DNA from: Hygrocybe punicea | Taxonomy: Eukaryota > Basidiomycota > Agaricomycetes > Agaricales > Hygrophoraceae | NCBI GenBank assembly: GCA_963556145.1 | Contig: OY744462.1 | Location: 7,316,001 to 7,380,000, forward strand | Direction of reading: 5' to 3' | DNA: 64,000 nucleotides | Shown: positions 18,279-28,904 of the stretch, in pieces | Layout of the letters: every line of letters begins with the position of its first letter | Numbering within the stretch: the first letter of the stretch is position 1 | The notes under the pieces: model-generated | Told to the model about the DNA's origin: nothing | Databases searched by the model: none | The model's input: only the letters and a program-made list of their open reading frames with translations | Position numbers and translations under genes: made by a program

Positions 18279-21063
18279 ATGATTGTCGCAGACAAATCGC
18301 AGTACATCGCAGAGCTCGACAAAAAACATCAATATCAGTATATGTTTCTTTGGCCCCGACGTTGGGGAAAGTCCACATTTCTACAAATGCTCGCCAACTA
18401 CTATGATAAAGGCAAAGCGGTGGAATTCGACACTACATTTGGCCAGCTCTGTATTGGCAAGAATCCCACGAGAGACCGTAATTCTCTGCTTGTCCTTTGG
18501 TTTGATTTTGCGACAATCGGCACGTTCAAGTCGCTCCAGGAGATAAAAGCCGAGATGGATGCCATGATATGTTTGGTTTTACGATAACCAATCGGTGATT
18601 TTTGGGTGAGCTTGACCCAAATTTGATTACTGGTCATGGCGGAAACTCGCTTAAAAATGTTCTGGTCTGTGTTTTCCTATATATGCCTGCCTTGTCTTCA
18701 ATCGCTAATTTTTGTAGAACCTCATACGACGATGTGGGCATAAACTGTTTGTTGGGGTCGATGAGTTTGATGCTCCAGTGAATACTTGCCTCTTCTCCTC
18801 AGAAACAAAGTGCTTCCCTGTGATAGCACAACTATTCAAGACTTGATTCTTCGCTATCATCAAGGCAGCAACAGGGTTGGTAGTGCAAAAGTACTGGCTC
18901 ACTGGCATTTTGCCCGCCTTCCGCGACGGCATCACTCCTCTGACCGCCACAAAGCTTATCTCGAATACACGGCACTACAGCAACGCTTGCGGCCTAACTG
19001 AAGAGGAGGTCCATACGATCGCAAGGGCTTATCTCGGCTCAAAACTCTCAGAGAACGAACTCAACCAGCAGCTCCAAATAATCCAATGATGGTATAACGG
19101 TTACCAGTTCTGTAAAAATAACGATCCAACTTCGTCACTATACAATCCGCAACAGGTGTTTACTCACCTCGAAGCCATCTACAGAGAGGAAGATGTCAAT
19201 CCTCATTATGAAGCGAACACAATGCACACCGCCAGTGTTTTAAATGCTATCTCGACAGATGGGGAGATGAATATGAATGATCTTATTCCGGCTTTGGATG
19301 GTCGAGTTAAAATTTCGATCATGCCTGAATTTGGAGTCCCAGAAATCCAGCGGATTGGTCGTGACGCTCGGATCACCTGGTCCCTTCTTTATTATTATGG
19401 AGTTATCACTCATGGAAAGAATAGTAGCCTAATTGTCCCGAACAGCACCAAGTACTATCTGGTCAATGCCGATCCCTGCACTCTTTCTATGCTCTAACAT
19501 ATTGATAGATTCAAGGACGTTTCCGAGAGCTTCTTAAGCATATCAATGTGTTGTTCACAGAACAGATGACTGAATCCTGTGCCGCGTTTGCCAATGGCGA
19601 TCCGAAGCCGCTTATCACTGTTCTTGAGAAGTTCTTCCACTCACTGCCTATTCGTGTGCTTCTTGACTCAAGCGAGGCAAATTTGCGATCGCTGGTTGGT
19701 TTATGCTGGTTTGAGGATCCTCAATGCCTTTCAGAGTTGTGCCTTGTTCAAGACTCCAAGAAGATGTACGGCCAAGGCCGCCACGGATTCATCGACATTT
19801 TCCTCGTGTCCTCACCAAATTCACCCGACTGTTCCGACGCCGCCATTGAGTTGAAGAACGTCGCCCTCTCCAGCATATTACAGCTGTTTTTAGTGAGCTT
19901 GACACTTGTGGGAAATTTTTTGATCAATTAAAATAATATGGACTTGGTGAAAATATCTGTGCTCTACCTTGTATCTCATGAAGTACTGCATGGATTAACA
20001 TGGTTATAGAGGGAAAGTTGTACTATTTTTTAAGGGCTATCTACTGCTATCATTACATTTGGACCATATTTTGTATTTGGTGACTTGTGGATGAAACAAA
20101 AGGTAAACCAGTACTTTTTGACACCCAAAATGATATTGTCACATTATGGCATCAAATGAACTCCTATGAAAAGGATTGTAGGGAGAAATTGATTCATTTT
20201 TTCAAGGGCTAAAAGTACATATACTGTGTTTGTCTTTATTTTTGTCCTTTGAGGCAATATTTCATCTGTACTATGTTTGTCCACATTAGGGTTGAAATGC
20301 CACAAGAATCATGATTATGAGCTCAAAGGACAAGAATAAAGACAAACACGGTATATGTACTTTTAGCCCTTGAAAAAATGAATCAATTGCTCCCTACAAT
20401 CTTTTTCATAGGAGTTCATTTGATGCCATAATGTGACAATATCATTTTGGGTGTCAAAAAGTACTGGTTTACCTTTTGTTTCATCCACAAGTCACCAAAT
20501 ACAAAATATGGTCCAAATGTAATGATAGCAGTAGATAGCCCTTAAAAAATAGTACAACTTTCCCTCTATAACCATGTTAATCCATGCAGTACTTCATGAG
20601 ATACAAGGTAGAGCACAGATATTTTCACCAAGTCCATATTATTTTAATTGATCAAAAAATTTCCCACAAGTGTCAAGCTCACTAAAAACAGCTATAAAAA
20701 GCAAGTGCAGATTCTGCACCCACACATGCAGCTAGGGAATCGCTCCGACAACAGCTGATGGAAGAAACACCAGAGGAACTACTTCAATGGAAGTACAGCT
20801 ATTGGGACCAGAAGAGCAAATTGTACGTGCAAAAGTCAATCCGAACCCTACAGCAAGAGGCGATTGACCAAGTCAATCAATACCTCCAAATTGCTAAGCT
20901 AGGATCAGCCAAGGGAGGATCAAATGGTATATGCGACGAGCGGATTAGATATCATGCTGGAACGAACTCTTTGCAGGGATACATTGTACTGTGTATTGGT
21001 GGAACTAGAATCTTAACATGGGCTGCTGGATGGGAAGAGGTTCCGTTTGTTACTGGAAGATAG
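18279..21063 (+). pseudogene. AAA-ATPase-like / PD-(D/E)XK nuclease protein, degenerate
   Basis: Pieces match in order the fungal AAA-ATPase-like family. The P-loop WPRRWGKST lies near 18352. A Walker B-like segment FVGVDEFDAP lies near 18750. The sensor region LTGILPAFRDGITPLTATKL is near 18895, WYNGYQFC near 19090, SSLYNPQQVFTHLEAI near 19135, and a nuclease core with IDIFLVS and IELKN near 19790-19860. The C-terminal end, RIRYHAGTNSLQGYIVLCIG, lies beyond a foldback element at 20940-21010. The family is thought to couple an NTPase to a restriction-like nuclease and is spread with mobile and effector-type genes (family knowledge). In-frame stops, shifts and the 812-bp foldback at 19882-20693 show it is broken. 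Some breaks, for example near 18574-18718, may be introns. Confidence 0.75.
19882..20693. mobile_element. Long foldback element FB-1
   Basis: An 812-bp near-perfect inverted repeat: arms of about 390 bp flank a short unpaired loop near 20285-20300. The outer ends read AGCTGTTTTTAGTGAGCTTG on both sides, followed by ACACTT. It has no coding capacity. It sits between the nuclease core codons and the C-terminal codons of the AAA-ATPase-like relic. No convincing target duplication was found. It shares arms with the element at 49462-50201 (GAGGGAAAGTTGTACTATTT and ATGGCATCAAATGA occur in both), so it belongs to a multicopy family. Confidence 0.85.
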
Positions 21064-21408
21064 GATTACAGTGCTTGCATGTAATGATATTGCATTGGGA
21101 AATTGGGGAGGTGCTGGTATATCCAGGTGGAGTTGATAATTAATAAGCAGACTTGTATTTGCTATTTGGAATAGCTAGAAAAATACATGAATAGCTAGAG
21201 AACAGCACGAATAGCTACATCTGCTTCCTAAATAACTATTCCGCTCCTAGGAGCTTTTGGGGCCAACTCTAGCTATTCAGGAAAGTGCTCAAGGCAATTC
21301 AAAAGTATTATCTGCATGCATTGTTGCTTTGAGCCAGCGTTGCTGCTTCAATTCTTGCTGCAGAGGAATCTTCCAAAACTATTAGACTAATTGAGCTGAG
21401 CTGTCACA
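21064..21408. other. Intergenic with AGCTATTC motifs
   Basis: No gene. Several GAATAGCT/AGCTATTC motifs (21170-21270) recur near 22395-22430 and 24725-24785, suggesting a shared, decayed element family around the LTR remnants. Confidence 0.4.
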
Positions 21409-21669
21409 GGAGATGGATGAGGATTTTTTGCCATCAAATAATATTGAGATATCCACTCAAATATTGAAATTATTTTTGTTGTTATCATAAGTCCAAAAAT
21501 GTTGTAAACAATAAGGTTATCTAAATGCAGTATTCACAACAAAGATAGTGCATTTAGATAACCTTACTTTTTACAACATTTTTGGACTTATGATAACAAC
21601 AAAAATAATTTCAATATTTGAGTGGATATCTCAATATTATTTGATGGTAAAAAATCCTCATCCGTCTCC
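21409..21669. mobile_element. Foldback element FB-2
   Basis: A 261-bp hairpin. The left arm from GGAGATGGATGAGGATTTTT pairs with the right arm ending AAAAATCCTCATCCGTCTCC, with a loop around 21527-21548. No coding content, no clear target duplication. Confidence 0.85.
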
Positions 21670-21675
21670 TATGTA

Positions 21676-22350
21676 GCACTCTAAAACTAATTACATTTCA
21701 AAAAACAAATTTGTTAAGTTTGGGAACCTAAGCAAATATTGTAACTCATGAAATACTGAACAGATTTACATGATTGTAGAATGAAGTTTCATCCAAATTT
21801 AAATTTAGGAAATATTCAGATTATAGATAGTTACAGGTGCATTTCTGCATTTCAGTGACTAATACTTGTACAATGAATAACTTTACAAGGAATGCTCAGA
21901 TTTACACGATTGTAGGGAGAAAACCATTCCATTTTTGAAGGGCTAGAGGCTCGCATACCGGGATTTTGGTTAAGTTGAGGTTTTGCACAGGTAATAAGCA
22001 TGTGCCTTGTTGGAATAAATATGATCTTACTATATAAAATCCCAGTATGTGAGCTTCTAGCTCCAAAAATGGAATGATTTTCTCCCTACAATCTGGTAAA
22101 TCTGAGCATTCCTTGTAAAGTTATTCATTGTACAAGTATTAGTCACTGAAATGCAGAAATGCACCTGTAACTATCAATAATCTGAATATTTCCTAAATTT
22201 AAATACAGGAGTGGCTAGCCCTTGAAATTTGGATGAAACTTCATTCTACAATCATGTAAATCTGTTCAGTATTTCATGAGTTACAATATTTGCTTAGGTT
22301 CCAAACTTAACAAATTTGTTTTTTGAAATATCATTAGTTTTGAAAAGCGC
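21676..22350. mobile_element. Foldback element FB-3
   Basis: A 675-bp inverted repeat with arms of about 300 bp. The left end is GCACTCTAAAACTAATTACA and the right end read inward is GCGCTTTTCAAAACTAATGA. The arms contain TACATGATTGTAGAATGAAG and a CATGAAATACTGAACAG stretch that resembles FB-1 (CATGAAGTACTGCATGG), suggesting a distant common origin. It begins 6 bp after FB-2. Confidence 0.8.
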
Positions 22351-22977
22351 AATAAATAATATTTCTGACTTGAGGTGCCATGTCACCGATGCTATCTAGC
22401 TATTCACACTCAGAAGTAGCTATTCGTTGTAGAGACTGGTATCTTCCTGGGCACGTATTCCCTCTATTGCCTCTACATTCCTTCAGTTTGCTCTTCTCAC
22501 TTTCCAATCACCTCTCCCAGTTCTCCCCCTTGATTCTTGTTATAGATAAGGCCATACATGGGTAGGGGTAAACCCACGGTTATTCCCAAAAGGGTAATGT
22601 GGGTTTGGGTACGATGTCCTGATTTGGACACCGTGCCCAAACCGCACCCTTCACCCGCATACCGCGGGTGGCTGCGGGTGGCTGCGGTTATGCTGTTATG
22701 TGGGTTGGACCACTCGCAAGACCCAGTAAGTATTTAGTTTTCTTTTATTTTACTATTACTAATTTAATTTAATTTATTTCCTATATATTTTGTATACTAC
22801 AAACCAACTCGAAAATGAACGACAACAATGAATGACAACAACAAACTCAGACCCAGGCTCAGCAACGAAAACAACGGAACAAGGCCAGGAGGGTGGTGCA
22901 CCCACCTACCGGCTCAGGTGCATACCCCAAATCTGTCCCGTCGATGTCGGCTAACAAGGAGAATGAGCAAGCTACAC

Positions 22978-23032
22978 ACCTTGGAAACACGGGCTGACGT
23001 GTCAACTGACATGCAGATGTCATTTGCGAGGT
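22978..23032. repeat. 55-nt palindrome module, copy 7
   Basis: Begins ACCTTGGAAACACGG and ends ATTTGCGAGGT around ACGTGTCAACTGACATG. Exactly 55 nt, in hAT element E. Confidence 0.65.
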
Positions 23033-23249
23033 TTTCAGCATGGCAACAACGAAGAGGGACACGACAACGAAGAGAGACAAACCAACACAGCAGGAATGGG
23101 AACAAGGACAAGAAGTCCCCATCTTCTCCCTCCTGTCCACCCTCAAGCGAGTCAAGCCACCACGTGCAATGACAAAAACAGACACACCAACACAGCAGGA
23201 ATGGGGAGAAGCCCCGTCTTCTCCCTCCTGTCCACCCTCAAGCCACCAC

Positions 23250-23304
23250 GCCTCGCAAACATGCGCCGACGCATTGACTGACACATCAACACTGTTCGCA
23301 AGGC
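23250..23304. repeat. 55-nt palindrome module, copy 8
   Basis: Begins GCCTCGCAAACATGC and ends TGTTCGCAAGGC around GACGCATTGACTGACAC. Exactly 55 nt, in hAT element E. Both outer bases have changed in a matched way (A to G at the left, T to C at the right). Confidence 0.65.
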
Positions 23305-23382
23305 ACCTGGCACCAAGGGAGTGTGGGTGTAGCCCGCGCTCCCATTTCCATGGCCCAAGGTTCATCTGGGGCCTCCCCCAGT

Positions 23383-23436
23383 ACCTCGCTAGGGTGACAG
23401 CCATGTCAATTGACATGCATCTGGCCTGCGCAAGGT
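23383..23436. repeat. 55-nt palindrome module, copy 9
   Basis: Begins ACCTCGCTAGGG and ends CTGCGCAAGGT around CATGTCAATTGACATG, which is a perfect 16-bp palindrome at the centre. 54 nt, in hAT element E. Confidence 0.7.
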
Positions 23437-23616
23437 GTGGGACCTCGAATCACCTTGAATCATGGGTACATGAAGTACCCGTGGTCTACCGCTGTACCCG
23501 CTGTCATTCGGGTACGGAATGTACCTGTTATCCATACGGGTGCAGGTATGGCGGGTACGGGTGTGGTGTCCGGAAATTGGACCCACGGTATACCCGTGGA
23601 GGGCCTTAGTTATAGA

Positions 23617-24568
23617 TAGTGTATATCACAGGGTACAGGTAAACCCACGGGTTTTGCCGTGGGTTTTGCCTTGGGTCCGGGTCCGGGTCACACTTTTGTG
23701 ACCTGCGGCTGTACCCGCACCTGCAATGGGTAACCCGTGACTATAGGTCACACAAGTCATGCGTCGCGTTCAACTTGAACATGATGCATTGAATGACCAG
23801 GCAGAGACCAGTATGAAGCTGGTCTCTGCTAAAGGTAAGGTTTTTTTTTCTTTTACCTCATTACTAATGAAATTTACAGGTACCACTACAGCTTGACCCA
23901 GGAAACATGAACGCAAACGCAAATAGCCACAATGAAAATGACGACGACTATAACGACAATGACAATGACAGCGATGGCAAGGGCAAGGGCCATGGCGGCA
24001 ATGCCAAGCAAAGCAAGACCAGGGGGTGGTGCACCCACCCCCCGGTCGCCAGGTGAGTCGGTATATATAATTTGATTCATTTGCCACTCACGGGCAATTC
24101 CTCCAGCCCAGGACCACCTTTAACAAGTATGGCCCACGCGTCCAACGATGTAGCCTCTGCCCATAGACAGGCATGGCCCACGCGTCCAACGATGCTGCCT
24201 CTGCCCGTAGATAGGCATGGCCCACATGTTCGATGATGCCACCTCCATCTGCCCACCAATGCACCCAAATACACCATACCAGGCCAGAGCATGCCCAAAG
24301 ACACCCCCAAGCACATTCCACCTCTTGAATACATGGCGATGCATCAATTGACGCGCGTCCGGTGTCGCGAGGTCAAATGGGTGATATGGGCCAGAAAACA
24401 GGAGAGACCCGTGGGTTACCCACCGTGGATATGGGTCCTGGGTAACCTGAGGGTTGGAAGATACACACCCACGACAAAACCCATACCCCGAGGGCGGGTA
24501 TGGGTTTTCGACAGGTACAGGTACAGGTACCCTCAAAAAAACCCAAGGGTTACTTGTGAAGTTCACTA
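23617..24568. mobile_element. Non-autonomous hAT element F
   Basis: The 952-bp element begins TAGTGTATATCACAGGG and its right end reads inward TAGTGAACTTCACAAG. It is flanked by GTTATAGA at 23609-23616 and 24569-24576; the left copy is also the right duplication of element E. It carries CGGGT arrays, a + strand intron-like segment (donor AAG/GTAAGG at 23837, acceptor TTTACAG at 23880), GACAATGACAATGACAG triplets, a GGGTGGTGCACCCACC dyad at 24024-24039 and a palindrome copy at 24320-24373. No transposase. Confidence 0.85.
24320..24373. repeat. 55-nt palindrome module, copy 10
   Basis: Begins ACCTCTTGAATAC and ends GTGTCGCGAGGT around GCATCAATTGACGC. 54 nt, in hAT element F. The left arm is the most diverged of the ten. 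Confidence 0.6.
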
Positions 24569-24690
24569 GTTATAGATACTATATAGTACCTATATAGTGG
24601 CTTGTGTCCATAGTTACAAACGAGAAGAGATTCTTGGGTTTTTACCCCATTGACAAGACTCGCAAAAACACTGAGATTCCATGCCTACAA

Positions 24691-25437
24691 AGGCTGCCCT
24701 CTCTACATTGTGGCAGAGCAAGCTATTCATCGGTATGTCATTATTTCTAGCTATTCAATCACTGATAGCTATTCAGAATAGCCAATAGTACTAAAGTTAG
24801 GTGTACTCCTTGTAACTGTTTTTAATGTCTTATCTAGTCAAATAAATGCATTCAAGTGCAATATAATTATTGTGATGGTTGATCATTTGCACTCAGATTT
24901 GTGAGAATTGATTGCTGTATTTAAGGGGCTACAATATACACCTAATTATTCTGCTGCAATCCCATTTTTTCACAGTCTTATAGAAGCTTGGCCATACATT
25001 CTGATGAGCATTTAATTATTCCTGTAAAATATCATTTTTTAACAAGCTTGGCCATACAATATAAGCCATTCCGATAAACATCTAATTATTCCTGTGAAAT
25101 ACCATTTTTTCACAGTCATGTAGAGGCTTAGCCATACAATATAAGCCATTGTGATAAACATTTAGTTATTCCTGTGGAATACCATTTTCTTTACAGTCTT
25201 GTAGACCCTTGGCTGTACAATATCACTATGATAAACTCTTATAGCACTTGCCTGCACCATTAATACCCCCAAGGCCCTCCCTGCATTCCATCGCCAATAA
25301 AGAAAATGGAGATGTCATTCATGACATCCCCATCATCCCTGTTGTGGTTGTTGCCATCCCAATCGGTCCCGCTGTCGAGCTGCACAAGGATGATGGTACC
25401 GATGGTTGGGGTGGTATCTAGACGATGACAGCATCAC
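24691..25437. other. AT-rich intergenic with a tandem repeat
   Basis: No gene recognised. From about 24950 to 25240 a unit of roughly 60-80 bp is repeated about four times. Each starts GCTTGGCCATACA or similar and includes AATTATTCCTGT and ATACCATTTTTTCACAGTC. A short open stretch at 25275-25420 (PIIPVVVVAIPIGPAVEL) is interrupted by the next element. Confidence 0.55.
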
Positions 25438-27109
25438 TGTTACGATTCCAACTCCGCTTCCAACCCCGATGCCCATTCCGATACCCACCATGACGATTCA
25501 GCACTGCACACCTTCCTTTTTCATTTCTTTTTGTCCTTTGTCTTCTTTTCATTGTCATTGTTTCTTCTTTTGGACATCCTTGTATTTTCTTGTTCTTGTT
25601 CTCTTCTTTCCCTTCTTCTAGAACAATCCAGACCGACCATGGACATATCCCACGTGACCTTGCTGTACCCAAATAGTCTCCTTGCCGACGGACATCATTG
25701 CTATTGTCTTTTCCCTCGCCCTGACATATTGTTGACTTCATCCCACGACAAACCGATTTACAATGGCTGTACTCCCAACACAGCTAATTACCGTAATCAT
25801 CATTGGCAGCATCGCCATCACCTTCCTGATCGGTTTCTACTTTGTTATGATCTATCTTTGGCATCGGCACCGAAACCCTTCCGCCACTGATACTTCTGAC
25901 TTCCACCTCGACAATATATCGACACGTAATTGACAATTGCCATACCTGGATATATGGTTTCCACTTTCGTACCCTGTGCCTACCATTATCCTCCCTGACG
26001 ATCCGACGACATTCCTCACCTGCATACGAACTCTGAACAATCCCCGATCACAAGACATTTCACTGTTCTCTCTAATCCGACCATCGCTGGAGCATACTCT
26101 TTTGGACTTTGACCACAGACCATACGACTTCCCAAACAGTGAACCAACCCCTATCATATATTGTTCGCACGACACCGCTTCAATGCAGTACCCGACGACT
26201 TGTTCCCACAGCTTGTCACTCATGCCATGACTCGAAACCTGGACCCACATTCATTTACCCTTGTCCATCTATAACCTTGATACCTCCCACACTCGTTTAC
26301 AACAATACCCTTTCTTGGATGAATACCGACATCAGGTGGACTGCATTGTTCCACAGACAGGACAAGACATCACCCCTCGATACGTCATTGACACAGACAT
26401 CGTCATCCGGTACAGCTTATGCTGTTCACATGTCTGACCTCGACTATCCCACCATCCTAGTTGGTTTTCCCTCCATACATTCCTTTGTTTTCCTTTATAC
26501 CGACCTTGTCGCTATGTCCCTGCTACCTCAAGACACTCTCATCACCAATCCTACACTGGACGATACCCATCTTCGACCCGACCATGCAATGCACTTGCCA
26601 AACTGCGTACTTGCCCATTACAGCAAGTGTAGACCCCGAATTGGCAATTCTGCATGTCACATGATCCGATGACAAATCATCCGAGTCATCTGGACCTCTT
26701 CTATCCTCAACGACACCCGGGCCTCCAGTTGGATCGCGAGAACATCGACATGAGGACGCCTCATGTATGCCTCATGGTGAACACATGGTAGAGTTGGACA
26801 TGTTGTGGCTTCATGGTTGTATTCCTATTTACCTCCCCTCAAGACCAGCCACTATATGTACTGTTCTTGTTGTTGGTTCGGACTTTTTCTTCTTTTCCTT
26901 TCCTTACGTTTAGTCTGGTTCTTGGGGCAGACTCATCTTGTTTTGGGTAACCCCCACGGCTCGCAATGACATTAGACCTTGACCCCCCCCTTCTTAGCAG
27001 TGTTGTCTTAGCTGTAAGCAACAATGAAAGCTGCTGTTCTCCCCTCTGGAAGCCGATCCCCTGTTAAGTTGATTGTTGCCGGAGCCCGCTGCAGAAGCGA
27101 TCCGTAACA
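25438..27109 (+). mobile_element. Solo LTR, copy 2 (plus orientation)
   Basis: The 1672-bp unit begins TGTTACGATT and ends TCCGTAACA with a perfect 5-bp duplication ATCAC (25433-25437 and 27110-27114). It is homologous in inverse orientation to 9020-10638. It contains a 187-codon open frame (26109-26672) and a hydrophobic stretch just upstream (ITVIIIGSIAITFLIGFYFV near 25790-25850) that both copies keep in the same frame. No internal domain genes flank it. Confidence 0.9.
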
Positions 27110-27321
27110 ATCACCATGGATGACCCTTCTCATTTCCTGTGTCTCCTTTGTCACTGTGTGCCTGGCCCACTTGCCCGTTCACCCTTCTCATTCTCTACTT
27201 CCACTCCCACCTCATAAATCGCGTCTTCTGCCCTTCATTGCTGTTAAATGTGTAAAGCGAAATCTAAGGTGAGCATTTTTGTTGTATGAGTATGCTTATT
27301 CAATAATCCACCCAGTCCACA

Positions 27322-27574
27322 TGGCCAACCACTGTAGAGACTGGTATCTCTGTGAGCACGTATTCTTCTATTTTCCTTCATCCCTCTTCCTTCTACATTC
27401 CCCTCCATTCATTAGATTCCATTTCCTTAGTACACTCCCTTTTATAGATACTATACAGTACCTATATAGTGGCTTGTGTACATAGTTACAAACAAGTTGA
27501 GTTTGGGGTTCTGTCCCCATCGACAAAGGCTCGCAAAACCCGAATCCGTGCCTACAAAGGCCGTGTTCACCACA
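27322..27574 (+). mobile_element. LTR 3' part of a second LTR retrotransposon
   Basis: The sequence GTAGAGACTGGTATCT...CCTACAAAGGCCGTGTTCACCACA ends in CA. It is directly followed by a primer-binding site (TGGAGCCCACCGCGAGGA at 27577-27594) of the same type as the larger Gypsy element's. It is related to 22427-22546 plus 24577-24690 and, more distantly, to 41395-41550. The left boundary is unclear. Confidence 0.6.
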
Positions 27575-28904
27575 ACTGGAGCCCACCGCGAGGACTTGTC
27601 ACCTCACTTCACTTTCTTTTGGTTCCCCACCCCCTTTTTGGCATCAACACCCTCCTTTTTGGCAGCAAAAACACTACCTGCGCCCCCAGCGTCGACTCTC
27701 TGTAGCTTCAGAGCTCACCAAGGATGTTTCCAGTCTCCCTTGTGCTTATTTATAGGATTCTCACGCCTCTCCAATGGCAGCCCTCACCTCTCGTGAGTTT
27801 CGGAGCCACAGCCACATCACATGCCGACGCACCCGACTTTTCCTCGTTTTCATTTTTATTTACTATATCTCTATTCCTATTCTATCTATTCCTTGTCTAC
27901 ATCATCATCCACCTTCGTCTCTTCAGTTCCCAACCAACAACAGCCCTCAAGACCCCCGAAAATGCCCAAGTTGTACAAGAAGCACCCAAAACGAGTCGGA
28001 TTCGAGGACTAGAAGAGCGGCACTTTGGATTAGCTGAGAAAGGGCAGGAAAAGGAAGGGCTTTGTATATGTGGACAAAAGTACATACCGGTACGCCATCC
28101 TAGAGGTTCCCGCTGTAGTAGTTGTGCCTGGACAGTCACGTGATAGAGTTCCCACGGTTCGTTGTAGTCAGTGGCTGATCTGATGTAGTAGACAGTTCCT
28201 ATCCTAGTCTTTCCGTGCTTCCAGCCAGACTCCTCTGGAGAGTCCCTCAGCAGCCTCCGACCCTCTCCACCGCGCGGGAAAGCATATCCAAACCCATTGA
28301 ACCCACCGCCAACCCGTTCTGGTGCCACCGGACAATGCTCGGGCACCCCACACACCTCTGTTCAATGTCCCACGTCCCCGTCTCGCATCCCAACACCCCC
28401 CATTCGCCTTCGCTGTCCCAAACGAGCAAATCTGGCCCCGTTTTGGACACCTGGCCAACATGCCACGTCACCATCAATGAAGTCGCATACCCAGTCGGGC
28501 TCCCACCTCCCCATGCGTCCTACACCCACAGACCGCGTTGCATGCGACCGTACATGCCCCAGCACCCCCACGCACGACGTCATCGCCATGGTGGACCCAG
28601 TCTGTTGAGTCCCAGGCCCTACAACATCAGAAACGCGACCCTGCGTCTCCCACGTCCTCCGGCTTCGTACCACCCTGCAGACCATCCCCTACGCGTTCGT
28701 ACAGCCCCCCATGCGCCTCAAACGTCCCAAACGATTTGGTCCCATGTGTTTACAGCGATCTGGCCACGTTCCAGGTCACCCAGCCTCGTGACCCCGCGTA
28801 TTCGACGTCCCCGGCCTATACCACTTCTGTTGGATCACCCAACGCATCGTACCACATACCAGAGCTCTACACCGTCCGTTGTCATGACCCCAAGTGTTTT
28901 TGGG
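27575..28904 (+). mobile_element. Internal region of second LTR retrotransposon, gag-like, truncated
   Basis: Follows the PBS at 27577. Open segments in shifting frames (27724-28143, 28215-28985, 28538-28909) are Pro/Ser/Thr-rich. 28068-28130 can encode a C-x-C...C-x2-C cluster (CICGQKYIPVRHPRGSRCSSC in two parts). No protease, RT or integrase was seen. Base composition becomes C-rich from 28200 and returns to AT-rich at 28905, where the next LTR starts, so the element seems truncated or split by that insertion. Confidence 0.45.

Larger units (their letters stand above)
22547..23608. mobile_element. Non-autonomous hAT element E
   Basis: The 1062-bp element has ends TAAGGCCATACATGGG and, from the right, TAAGGCCCTCCACGGG, flanked by GTTATAGA at 22539-22546 and 23609-23616. 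It contains ACCC/GGGT subterminal arrays, a GACAAC/AACGAC-rich stretch (22810-22880), a GGGTGGTGCACCCACC dyad at 22893-22908 and three palindrome copies (22978-23032, 23250-23304, 23383-23436). There is also a GTAAGT-type donor near 22728. No transposase. Confidence 0.88.
22427..24690 (+). mobile_element. Old LTR fragment split by two hAT elements
   Basis: With 22547-24576 removed, the sequence (GTAGAGACTGGTATCT..., ...GTACCTATATAGTGGCTTGTG..., ...GCCTACAAAGGC) matches 27322-27560, which ends at a primer-binding site. It is therefore a second copy of that LTR family. No PBS follows here: the copy degenerates after 24690. Confidence 0.65.

Noticed and set aside
18574..18720. The whole AAA-ATPase-like locus as an intact spliced gene
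   Set aside because: Stops such as those near 18845 and 19087 fall inside otherwise conserved blocks where no intron signals exist, and a foldback interrupts the C-terminus.
22547..24568. A single 2-kb hAT element with outer ends TAAGG and CACTA
   Set aside because: The outer ends do not pair, while each half has matching ends and its own GTTATAGA flanks, so two elements explain it better.
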